Positions 38,199-46,416 of a stretch of 64,000 nucleotides of DNA are shown one piece after another. This DNA comes from Candidatus Ribeiella danica (GTDB lineage: Bacteria > Chloroflexota > Chloroflexia > Chloroflexales > Roseiflexaceae): the NCBI GenBank assembly GCA_016717335.1, contig JADKFS010000002.1, positions 310,001 to 374,000 on the forward strand, given 5' to 3'. The translations under genes and the position numbers were made by a program. The notes below the pieces were generated by a model. The model was not told the origin of the DNA. It searched no databases and worked only from the letters and a program-made list of their open reading frames with translations. How positions within the stretch are numbered: the stretch's first letter is position 1; each line of letters begins with the position of its first letter.

Positions 38199-38320
38199 GA
38201 GGTTGTTCCTAGCGCTCAGCTCAGCTTGAATGGGTTCTCACTATCCTTGCGCTCTTTACCGCCACCCCACCGACCCACGAAAAGCTCAAACTGGAAGGAT
38301 AGTCACGAATATACACCCTA

Positions 38321-38387
38321 TGATATAGCTTTATAACCAATGAGTCAATAAACACTACTTGCACGTAAAGCTATTTTCCTGTATAGT
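38321..38387. promoter_or_regulatory. Divergent promoters of the TetR-MFS and RND operons
   Basis: Plus strand: TTGCAC (38359-38364), 17 bp, TATAGT (38382-38387), reading towards the RND gene. Minus strand: TTGACT (38343-38348), 16 bp, TATCAT (38321-38326), reading towards TetR. The -35 regions are 10 bp apart, so one bound repressor could block both. The RND leader is about 170 bases and includes a GC-rich hairpin near 38465-38500. Confidence 0.7.
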
Positions 38388-38561
38388 ACGGGCATATTGT
38401 GAATATCGGCACATCTACCCGTGAGGGATCTTCTTTCTTATGAACTCATGAGCTCAGTGGCGAGAGGTGTGGCAGGGGCTTCGGCCGCGCCACACCTTCT
38501 CAGTGAGACCGTTATTTTCGACAGTCCCTAGAAGAACAACGAACAGAAAGCTGGGGTGCTC

Positions 38562-41500
38562 ATGGCTGGTTCCTCAAAGGAAAAGCTCAACGGCATGATC
38601 ATCTCCGACACCTCGATCCGGCAGCCCGTGTTTATCACGATGATCATGCTGCTGACCCTGGTGATCGGGCTCCTATCCTATACCTCGCTGCCGGTCAACC
38701 TGCTGCCCGACATCTCGATCCCGACGATCGCGGTGGTGGTGTCCTACCCCGGCGCCGGCCCCGAGAGCGTGGCAGACCAGGTCGCCAAGCCGATCGAGAA
38801 CACGCTCAACACGCTCAACGGCGTGAAGCACATCACGTCGAACTCAAGCGAGGGCGTCACCCAGATCATCGCCGAGTTCGATACCAGCGTGGACGTCAAC
38901 AAGGCCGAGCAGGACGTGCGGGAGAAAGTCAACGCGATTCGCCCGCAGCTGCCGACCGACGTGCGCGATCCGAACTACTTCAAGTTCGACCCGAACGATC
39001 TGCCGATTCTGACGATCGCGGTCTCGGCGGAGGGGTCGCGCTCGCCGCTGGAGCTGCACAAGCTGATCGACGACGATATCGCGCCGCAGCTCCAGCGCGT
39101 CACGGGCGTGGGCTCGGTGACGGTGAACGGCGGCCAGCTGCGCCAGATCAACGTTCAGATGGACCTGAGCAAGCTGAAGGCCTGGCAGATCCTGCCGGTG
39201 CAGATCACCCGCGCCATCCAGACTGCCAACTCCACGCTCGGCCTGGGGAGCATCACAGTCGGCAATCAGGATATCAGCCTGCGCGCGCCCAGCATGATCC
39301 AGACGCCGCAGGACATCGCGCGAATCCAGATCACCGGCACGCCCTACCGGGTCGGCGATGTCGCCGCGATCGAGGACGGGGTTGCCGAGGCCACCAGCTA
39401 CGCGCGGCTCGACGGCGCAGATGCGATCACGATCTCGATCCGCAAGCAGTCGGGCTCGAATACGATTCAGGTGGCCGACGACGTCAAGGCCGCGATACAG
39501 ACGATCTTCGCGGCCCAGCCGGACCTGAAGTACTTCATCCCGAGCGATCAGTCGACCTTCATCCGGCAGTCGACCAATAGCGCGATCGAAGAGCTGCTGA
39601 TCGCCTCGCTCGCCGCGATGGTGATCGTGCTGCTGTTCTTCCGCGACATCCGCAACACGCTGGTCACAGTGGCCGGCCTGCCGGTGATCATGATCGGCAC
39701 GTTCGCGGCACTCAAGCTGTTCGGGCTGACGATTAACCTGATGACGCTGCTGGCGATGTCGCTCTCGGTCGGACTCGTGATCGACGATGCGATCGTCGTG
39801 CGCGAGAACGTCTTCCGGCATATGGAGCGCGGCCAGTCGCCGCGCATCGCTTCCAGCCGCGGTACCGCCGAGGTGGCGCTCTCGGTGCTGGCGATGAGCC
39901 TTACGATCATCGCGGTGTTCCTGCCGGTGACATTTACCAGCGGCATCACCGGGATCATCTTCCGCTCGTTCGGCCTGACTGTCGCGTCAGCTATGGCCAT
40001 CTCGCTGATCGAGGCGTTCACACTGGCGCCGATGCTGTCGGCCTTCTTCTTCAAGCAGAAGCTGAGCACCAGCCACCACGCGGCCGACGTCGCCGGCAGC
40101 GAGCACGATAGCCTGCTGGACGAGGCGAGCGAGGACCCCGGCGCGCTCGGGCGCCTGTACGAGCGGCTGCTGGCCTGGAGCCTGCGCCATCGCATGGCGG
40201 TGGTCGCAATCGCCGTGGTGGTGCTGCTCTTGAGCGGCCTGGTCGCCAGCACGCTGAAGGTCTCGTTCTTCCCATCGCAGGACTCGGGCCAGTTCACGAT
40301 CGGCTTCGACATGACGCCAGGCACGCCAATGGCGCAGACCGACGAGGTGGCGCGGCGAGCCGAGGCGGTGCTGAAAAGCGACCCGGCGATCGAGGCGGTC
40401 CTCACGTCGGTCGGCGGGGTTGGCAACAGCGAGCATGGCGAGTTCTCGATCAAGCTGCACGAGGGCACCAAGACTCAATCAGCCGAGGATCGGCTGCGCG
40501 CGCAGCTGGACTTCCTGCCCAAGCTGGCGTTTAGCCAGGCCAGCTTCGGGCCGAGCAGCACCGGCGTGACCGGGCGGCAGCTGCAGATCAGCGTCCAGAC
40601 GACCAGGCCGGTGAGCGAGATCGTGCCGCAGCTCCAGCAGCTGCAGACCCAGACGCAGGGCATCGTGGGCCTGGTCGACATCGACACGACCTACAAGCCG
40701 GGCAAGCCCGAGCTGCAGTTCCACGTCGACCCGGCCAAGATCGGCGACCTGGGCGTGACGAATGACGATATTGCGAACTCAGTGCGCGCGCTAATCAGCG
40801 GCAGCCGCGCGACAACCTACCGCGAGCCGAACGGCGACGATACCGACGTCGTCGTGCGGCTCAAGCCGGGCGACCGCGCCGGCGTCGACTCGATCCGCAG
40901 CATCAGCGTGCCGACGCGCGCCGGCAGCGTGCCGCTCAGCTCGCTCGTGCGGGTCGAGCTGGCGTCGGGCCCGACGACCGTGCGCCGCTACGACCGGCAG
41001 AACCAGATCCTGATCGGCGCGAACGTCGTCGGCCGCAACGTCAACGAGGTGCAGCAGGAGATCGCCGGGAAGCTGCAGGGCTCGAACCTGCCGAGCGACC
41101 TCAACATCACCTTCACAGGCAGCATCCAGCAGCAGCAGCAGGGCTTCGGCACGCTGCTGATCGCGATGGCGCTGTCGGTGCTGTTCGTCTACATGGTGCT
41201 GGCCTCACAGTTCGGCTCGTTCCTGCAGCCGCTGGTGATCATGCTGGCGATGCCGTTCAGCTTCATCGGCGCGTTCCTGGCGCTGCGGCTGACCGGTTTC
41301 GACCTGGACATCATCGGCATGATCGGCCTGATCATGCTGCTGGGCCTGGTGGTGAAGAACTCGATCCTGCTGGTGGATTTCGCCAACCGACTGCGCGACG
41401 CCGGCATGGAGAAGCACGCCGCGCTCGAGCACGCCGGCGCAGTCCGGCTCCGCCCGATCCTGATGACCACGCTGGCGCTGGTCGCCGGCAGTATCCCGGT

Positions 41501-41798
41501 TGCGATCGGCATCGGCGAGGGCAGCGAGTTTCGCCGCAGCCTGTCGATCGTGCTGATCGGCGGCCTGCTGACCTCGATGGTGCTGACGCTGCTGGTGGTG
41601 CCGACCGCCTACAGCCTGCTCGATTCGGTCACGCAGCGATCGCTTGGGCTGCTGCGCCGCAAGCCTGCCGCCGAACCAGCCCTCGCCGGCGCCGCTATCG
41701 ATCCGGCCGGCTATGGCGAGAGCAATGGCAGCGGCGAGGCGCATGGCGCCGGCAACGGCGTTGCTCAGCCGGCCTCGCTGCCGATCAAGAAGCCCTGA
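38562..41798 (+). CDS. RND-family efflux transporter permease (HAE1 type)
   Basis: 1078 aa from ATG 38562; GTG 38556 and ATG 38595 are alternatives. It has the AcrB-like plan: TM1 after SIRQPVFITMIMLLTL, a porter domain, the TM2-7 block with SLSVGLVIDDAIVVREN (the TM4 proton-relay Asp pair), a second porter domain and a second six-TM block ending LRPILMTTLALVAGSIP. The C-terminus is Ala/Gly-rich. It works with the HlyD-type lipoprotein encoded 96 bases downstream. No TolC gene follows. Confidence 0.93.
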   Translation: MAGSSKEKLNGMIISDTSIRQPVFITMIMLLTLVIGLLSYTSLPVNLLPDISIPTIAVVVSYPGAGPESVADQVAKPIENTLNTLNGVKHITSNSSEGVTQIIAEFDTSVDVNKAEQDVREKVNAIRPQLPTDVRDPNYFKFDPNDLPILTIAVSAEGSRSPLELHKLIDDDIAPQLQRVTGVGSVTVNGGQLRQINVQMDLSKLKAWQILPVQITRAIQTANSTLGLGSITVGNQDISLRAPSMIQTPQDIARIQITGTPYRVGDVAAIEDGVAEATSYARLDGADAITISIRKQSGSNTIQVADDVKAAIQTIFAAQPDLKYFIPSDQSTFIRQSTNSAIEELLIASLAAMVIVLLFFRDIRNTLVTVAGLPVIMIGTFAALKLFGLTINLMTLLAMSLSVGLVIDDAIVVRENVFRHMERGQSPRIASSRGTAEVALSVLAMSLTIIAVFLPVTFTSGITGIIFRSFGLTVASAMAISLIEAFTLAPMLSAFFFKQKLSTSHHAADVAGSEHDSLLDEASEDPGALGRLYERLLAWSLRHRMAVVAIAVVVLLLSGLVASTLKVSFFPSQDSGQFTIGFDMTPGTPMAQTDEVARRAEAVLKSDPAIEAVLTSVGGVGNSEHGEFSIKLHEGTKTQSAEDRLRAQLDFLPKLAFSQASFGPSSTGVTGRQLQISVQTTRPVSEIVPQLQQLQTQTQGIVGLVDIDTTYKPGKPELQFHVDPAKIGDLGVTNDDIANSVRALISGSRATTYREPNGDDTDVVVRLKPGDRAGVDSIRSISVPTRAGSVPLSSLVRVELASGPTTVRRYDRQNQILIGANVVGRNVNEVQQEIAGKLQGSNLPSDLNITFTGSIQQQQQGFGTLLIAMALSVLFVYMVLASQFGSFLQPLVIMLAMPFSFIGAFLALRLTGFDLDIIGMIGLIMLLGLVVKNSILLVDFANRLRDAGMEKHAALEHAGAVRLRPILMTTLALVAGSIPVAIGIGEGSEFRRSLSIVLIGGLLTSMVLTLLVVPTAYSLLDSVTQRSLGLLRRKPAAEPALAGAAIDPAGYGESNGSGEAHGAGNGVAQPASLPIKKP

Positions 41799-41894
41799 CC
41801 CGCGGCTGAGCCGGCCACACCGCCCGGCCGCACGCCACGGTTATCGATACGCCGCGTCCTACGAGCCATACCAACCGATTGAGGAGAATCAGAC

Positions 41895-43331
41895 GTGAAC
41901 CATAAGAAGCTCATCGCCAGTATAGTGGTCGCCCTGATCGCGACGAGCCTGGCAGCCTGCGGGGGGAGCCCGGCCGCCCAGGCGCCGACCACGCCCGCGC
42001 AGGCGACCGCCGCCCCGCTACCGACCACGCAGGCAACCGCCGCCCCGGCGATCGACCTCTCCCTGGGCGTAAGCGGGGCGGGCGAGATCAAGGCGGCGCA
42101 GGATGCCAACCTGGTCTTCCAGGCGCAGGGCACCGTCGCCGAGGTCAAGGTCAAAGAGGGTGACGCCGTGAAGCAGGGCGACCTGCTGGCCATCCTCGAC
42201 GTCCGGACGTTCGACCAGCAGCTGCACCAGGCCGAGGCCGCGCTGGCCAACGCCAAGGCGCAGCAGGAAGCCCTGACCGAGCCGCCGACAGCGGCCGACG
42301 CTGCGGCGGCGGCGGCGCAGGTCCGCCAGGCCCAGGCGGCGCTGAACTCGGTCAAGACCGGGCCGAAGGAGCAGGATCTAACCCAGGTGCAGGCCGGGCT
42401 GACGGCCGCGCAGGCCAACTTGCAGGCGACGCGCGACCGGCTCTCGATCGCGAAGACCTCGGCCGAGGTGCAGCTGCAGCAGGCGGCGCTGGCGCTGACC
42501 CAGGCGCAGGCGCGCTACGCCCAGGCCAAGGGCTACTACGACTACGCGCAGGAGACCGGCAACGACCCGGTGGTGCCGAAGGTGACCGACTCGAAGACCG
42601 GCTCAAAGGTGCCGAACCGGCTGAGCGACGGGCAGATGGCCAACTACGCGGCGCAGTTCGTGCAGGCCGAGGCGGCGATGCACCAGGCCGAGCAGGCGCT
42701 GCAGCTGGCGCAGGCCGCGTTCGACAGCGCGCGGCAGTCCGAGGTCACCGGCATCGCGGCGGCTGAGCAGCAGGTCGTCCAGGCGCAGGCCACCTCCGAC
42801 AAGCTGCGGCTGCCGCCTGACAGCGTGCAGCTCGCGGCGGCGCAGGCCGCGCTAGCGCAGGCCCAGGCGGCCCAGGCGCGCCTGACGGCCAACCCGCGCG
42901 AGGCGCAGAAGGCGGCGACGACGGCCGGCGTGGCGCAGGCGCAGGCGGCGCTCGAGCTGGCCCAGATCAACCGCGAGCACGCCGAGCTGCGCGCGCCGTT
43001 CGACGGGCTCGTGGCGGCGATCAATATCGACCCCGGCGACCCCAGCACGACCGTCGGCCAGCCGGCGATCAAGGTTGTGGACGTGAGCTCGCTGCACCTC
43101 GACGCGCAGATCAGCGATATCGACATCTCGAAAATCAGCGTCGGCCAGGCGGCCACGGTGCGCGCAGACGCGATGCCCGACAAGATCTACAAGGGCAAGA
43201 TCACCTTCATCGCACCGGCGGCCACGACGGTCGGCACGATCCGGACCTACCTGGTCCGCGTGTCGCTGGACGACCAGGAGGGGCTGCGCGCGGGTATGAG
43301 CGCGCAGGTGGACGTCGTGACCAAGGAGTAG
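41895..43331 (+). CDS. RND adaptor (HlyD/MFP family) lipoprotein
   Basis: 478 aa. The lipoprotein signal is LIATSLAAC (Cys22). A Thr/Ala/Pro-rich linker follows, then the lipoyl half (GTVAEVKVKEGDAVKQGDLL), an unusually long Ala/Gln-rich coiled-coil hairpin (about 110-350), the second lipoyl half (LRAPFDGLVAAINIDPGD) and a beta-barrel (KISVGQAATVRAD). It bridges the RND pump on the outer face of the membrane. Confidence 0.92.
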   Translation: MNHKKLIASIVVALIATSLAACGGSPAAQAPTTPAQATAAPLPTTQATAAPAIDLSLGVSGAGEIKAAQDANLVFQAQGTVAEVKVKEGDAVKQGDLLAILDVRTFDQQLHQAEAALANAKAQQEALTEPPTAADAAAAAAQVRQAQAALNSVKTGPKEQDLTQVQAGLTAAQANLQATRDRLSIAKTSAEVQLQQAALALTQAQARYAQAKGYYDYAQETGNDPVVPKVTDSKTGSKVPNRLSDGQMANYAAQFVQAEAAMHQAEQALQLAQAAFDSARQSEVTGIAAAEQQVVQAQATSDKLRLPPDSVQLAAAQAALAQAQAAQARLTANPREAQKAATTAGVAQAQAALELAQINREHAELRAPFDGLVAAINIDPGDPSTTVGQPAIKVVDVSSLHLDAQISDIDISKISVGQAATVRADAMPDKIYKGKITFIAPAATTVGTIRTYLVRVSLDDQEGLRAGMSAQVDVVTKE

Positions 43332-43381
43332 CGCCGGCACGCCCGACTTCTTGGCGTGATGGCTGTTTTCCCTCGCCCGCG

Positions 43382-43415
43382 GCCCCTCGCTCCCAATCGG
43401 AGCGGGGGGCTTCTT
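43382..43415 (+). terminator. Probable terminator after the RND operon
   Basis: The stem GCCCCTCGCTCC / GGAGCGGGGGGC with a CAATC loop is followed by TTCTT, 50 bases past the adaptor stop. Confidence 0.5.
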
Positions 43416-43487
43416 GACTGGTGCGGCGGCCGCGCCGGCGCGTTGTCACCCCTGCGCTTGGAGAGGCGGCGGTAGATGAAGGAGGGC

Positions 43488-45011
43488 TCACGCCAGTGCG
43501 GCAAGCTTGTGCATGCTTTCGCGCAGCTCGCCGTATAGCTGGCGGTAGATCGAGTAGACCTGCTCGTAGCGCGCCCGCGCGGCCGGGTCGGGCTGCGTGA
43601 CGCCGCCGACGACCACGCAGCGCCCCACGGCGTCGCCGACATCCGCGAACAGGCCCGTGCCGACGCCGGCCAGCAGCGCCGCGCCGTAGGCCGGGCCCTC
43701 CTCGGCCGCAAGGGTCGCAACCTCGGCGCCGTAGACGTCGGCCTGCATCTGGCGCCAGAGCGGGCTGCGGGCGCCGCCGCCGGTCGCGCGCACCTCCCCC
43801 ACCGACAAACCCAGCGCGCGCATGATCTCCAGCCCGTCGCGCAGCGAGAAGACCACGCCCTCCATCACCGCGCGGGCCATGTGACCAGCGTTATGTCGCG
43901 CCGTCAGCCCGACGAACGCGCCGCGCGCCAGCGGGTCGAGGTGCGGCGTGCGCTCGCCGGTGAGGTAGGGCAGGAACACCAGGCCCTCGGCGCCGATTGG
44001 GACGTTCGCGGCCATAAGCGTGAGATCGTCGTAATCAAGGGGTTGAACGTTTGAACGTTCGAACGTTCGAACGTTTAATGTGTCGCGCAGCCAGCGGAAC
44101 GCCCCGCCGGCCGACAGCGTGACCGCCATCAGGTGGTACTTGCCGGGCACGGCGTGGCAGAAGGTGTGCAGCCGGCCCTGCGGGTCGAGCGCGATCTCGT
44201 CGGCGTGGGCGAACAGCACGCCGCTGGTGCCGATGCTGCTGCTGATCGCGCCGGCGCGCACCACGCCGGTGCCGACCGCCGCGGCGGCGTTGTCCCCGCC
44301 ACCCGCCACGACCGGCAGCCCGGCCGGCAGGCCCAGCTCGGCCGCGACGTCGGGCAGCAGCCCGCCGGTCACCTCCGGCCCCTCGACGACCTGGGGCAGC
44401 CACTCGCGCGGGATGTCGAGCGCCTGGAGGATCTCGTCGCTCCAGTCGCGCGCGCGCAGGTCGAGCAGCAGCGTGCCGGCTGCGTCGGAGGCGTCGGAGG
44501 CGGCCTGGCCCGTGAGCTTGAGGCGAATGTAGTCTTTGGGCAGCAGCACGCGCGCGAGCCGGGCGTAGCGCTCGGGCTCGTGGTTGCGCAGCCAGAGGAT
44601 CTTGGGCGCCTGGAATCCGGTCAGCGCCGGGTTGCCGGCGAGCGCGATCAGCCGCGCCGCGCCCACGCGCTCGGCGATCTCGGCGCACTCGGCGGCGGTG
44701 CGCTGGTCGTTCCACAGCAGCGCCGGCCGGATCACCGCGTCGCGCGCGTCCAGGAACACCGCGCCGTGCATCTGCCCGGTCAGGCCAAGCCCGGCGATCT
44801 GGCCGGGAGCGACGCCGGCCTGCGCCAGGACATCCCGTAGCGCCGCCCGCACGCCGCGCCACCAGTCGGCCGGGTCCTGCTCGCTCCAGAGCGGCCGCGG
44901 TGAGGAGAGCGGGTACTCGGCCGTGGCGGTCGCCAGCACCGCGCCGCGCTCGTCGCACAGCAGCGCCTTCGCGCCCGAGGTGCCGATGTCCAGGCCAAGC
45001 AGGTATGGCAT
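43488..45011 (-). CDS. xylB: Xylulokinase
   Basis: 507 aa FGGY kinase. The first phosphate motif is LGLDIGTSGAK (5-15). MHGAVFLD and WNDQRT are xylulokinase-like. The second ATPase domain has AGAISSSIGTSGVLF and the FGGY signature ATGGGARSPLWRQMQADVYG. It phosphorylates D-xylulose. It is the last gene of the xylose operon, after xylA. Residues NVRTFERSNV (about 314-323) come from an in-frame spacer-type repeat. Confidence 0.92.
   Translation of the reverse strand: MPYLLGLDIGTSGAKALLCDERGAVLATATAEYPLSSPRPLWSEQDPADWWRGVRAALRDVLAQAGVAPGQIAGLGLTGQMHGAVFLDARDAVIRPALLWNDQRTAAECAEIAERVGAARLIALAGNPALTGFQAPKILWLRNHEPERYARLARVLLPKDYIRLKLTGQAASDASDAAGTLLLDLRARDWSDEILQALDIPREWLPQVVEGPEVTGGLLPDVAAELGLPAGLPVVAGGGDNAAAAVGTGVVRAGAISSSIGTSGVLFAHADEIALDPQGRLHTFCHAVPGKYHLMAVTLSAGGAFRWLRDTLNVRTFERSNVQPLDYDDLTLMAANVPIGAEGLVFLPYLTGERTPHLDPLARGAFVGLTARHNAGHMARAVMEGVVFSLRDGLEIMRALGLSVGEVRATGGGARSPLWRQMQADVYGAEVATLAAEEGPAYGAALLAGVGTGLFADVGDAVGRCVVVGGVTQPDPAARARYEQVYSIYRQLYGELRESMHKLAALA
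44043..44078. repeat. In-frame GTTCGAAC repeat inside xylB
   Basis: TTGAACGTTTGAACGTTCGAACGTTCGAACG is the same heptamer family as at 13.69-13.75 kb. In xylB it is read as LNVRTFERSNVQPLD between WLRDT and YDDLTLMA, adding about 10-12 residues without breaking the frame. Confidence 0.85.
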
Positions 45012-45033
45012 CGTCGGACTCCTACTCTATTCA

Positions 45034-45183
45034 GATAAGGAGACAAGGAGACAAGGTGACCGGGTGACAAGGTGACAAGGTGACCGGGTGACAAGGTGAC
45101 AAGGTGACAAGGTTATGCCCGGCCCCAAGTGCCAAACCTCCAGCATCCTGGTCACCCGGTCACCCGCTCACCCGGTCACCCGG
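45034..45183. repeat. Short tandem repeats (TGACAAGG; GACCGGG; CGGTCACC)
   Basis: GGAGACAAGGTGACCGGGTGACAAGG runs on, followed by CCGGTCACCCGCTCACCCGGTCACC. The last repeat supplies the TGA stop codon of xylA (45184-45186). Confidence 0.85.
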
Positions 45184-46335
45184 TCATCGAACGCCCAGCA
45201 GCAGTTCGACCGTCAGCTGGTCGAGCCGCTCGTAGGGCAGGCCGCGCGCGCCGAGCGCCTTGCGGTCGAAGCTGCGCGACTTGAGCGCGGCGGCTGTCTC
45301 TGCGCTGTAGCCGATCGGCGCCTGGTCGCCCGCGCCGATCTCGCGCAGCAGCGCCTGGATCTCGGCGTCGGCGCGCCACTGGCGGGCCTTCTCCTTCAGG
45401 ATCAGGTAGGTGCGCATGCAGCCGCGCGCGAAGTCCCTCACGCCCTGGTAGTCCTCGGTGCGGTAGGCGTGCGCGTCGAAGTGCCGGCTGCCGGCGTAGC
45501 CCACCTGCTCCAGGAACTTCACCAGGAAGAACGCCGACTTGAGGTTGACCGCCCCAAAGCGGAAGTCCTGGTCGTAGCGGCCGAAGGCCTGGTCGTTCAG
45601 GTCGATGTGGAACAGCTTGCCGGCGTCCCAGGCCTGCGCCACGCCGTGCAGGAAGTTCAGGCCGGCCATCTGCTCGTGCGCCACCTCGGGGTTCACCCCG
45701 ACCATCTCGGGCTGGTCGAGCGTCTGAATGAAGGCCAGCGCGTGGCCGACCGTAGCCAGGAAGATGTCGCCGCGCGGCTCGTTCGGCTTGGGCTCGAGCG
45801 CGAACTTCAGGCCGTAGCCCTGATCCTGGGCGTAGGCGCACAGGAAGTTGAGCGCCTCGCGGAAGCGCTTCAGGCTCTCCAGCGGGTCCTTGGCGGCGTC
45901 GGTCTCGACGCCCTCGCGCCCGCCCCAGAACACGTAGACGCCGGCGCCGCACTCGACGCCCAGGTCGATCGCGCGCATGGTCTTCTGCAAGGCGTAGGCG
46001 CGCACGGCCGGGTCGTTCGCGGTGAACGCGCCGTCCTTGAAGGCCGGGTCGGTGAACAGGTTGGTGGTGGCCATGGGCACGACCAGGCCGGTCTCCTCGA
46101 GCGCGGCCTTGAAGTCGCGCACGATCCGGTCGCGCTCGGCCGGCGTGGCGTCGATCGGCACCAGGTCGTTGTCGTGGAAGTTGACGCCGTAGGCGCCGGC
46201 CTCGGCCAGCAGGTGCACCAGCTCGACCGGCGAGAGCGCGCCGCGCACGGGCTCGCCGAACGGGTCGCGCCCGACGTTGCCGACGGTCCACAGGCCGAAG
46301 GTAAACTTGTGCTCGGGCTTGGGGGTGTAGTCCAC
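45184..46335 (-). CDS. xylA: Xylose isomerase
   Basis: 383 aa, of the short (class I, actinobacterial-like) type: FTFGLWTVGNVGRDPFG near the N-terminus. The active site has VNFHDNDLVP (catalytic His), ALEPKPNEPRGD (metal ligands), VGVNPEVAHEQMAGLNF and HIDLNDQ. It converts D-xylose to D-xylulose in the cytoplasm. It sits between the GH3 and xylB genes of the operon. Confidence 0.95.
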   Translation of the reverse strand: MDYTPKPEHKFTFGLWTVGNVGRDPFGEPVRGALSPVELVHLLAEAGAYGVNFHDNDLVPIDATPAERDRIVRDFKAALEETGLVVPMATTNLFTDPAFKDGAFTANDPAVRAYALQKTMRAIDLGVECGAGVYVFWGGREGVETDAAKDPLESLKRFREALNFLCAYAQDQGYGLKFALEPKPNEPRGDIFLATVGHALAFIQTLDQPEMVGVNPEVAHEQMAGLNFLHGVAQAWDAGKLFHIDLNDQAFGRYDQDFRFGAVNLKSAFFLVKFLEQVGYAGSRHFDAHAYRTEDYQGVRDFARGCMRTYLILKEKARQWRADAEIQALLREIGAGDQAPIGYSAETAAALKSRSFDRKALGARGLPYERLDQLTVELLLGVR

Positions 46336-46354
46336 GGGATTTCTCTTTCCACTC

Positions 46355-46406
46355 GTGGGGTGGGGGTTTGGGGGCGGGGCTGCGCCTCAAACCCCCACCC
46401 CAACGC
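46355..46406. repeat. GC-rich hairpin between GH3 and xylA
   Basis: GTGGGGTGGGGGTTTGGGG and CCTCAAACCCCCACCCCAAC form an inverted repeat around a CGGGGCTGCGC loop, directly after the GH3 stop and before the xylA start. Confidence 0.6.
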
Positions 46407-46416
46407 ATCACGTATA

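Noticed and set aside
43488..45011. Repeat in xylB as a frameshifted or broken gene
   Set aside because: The reading frame stays open and all FGGY motifs on both sides are in the same frame, so the repeat is an in-frame insert.
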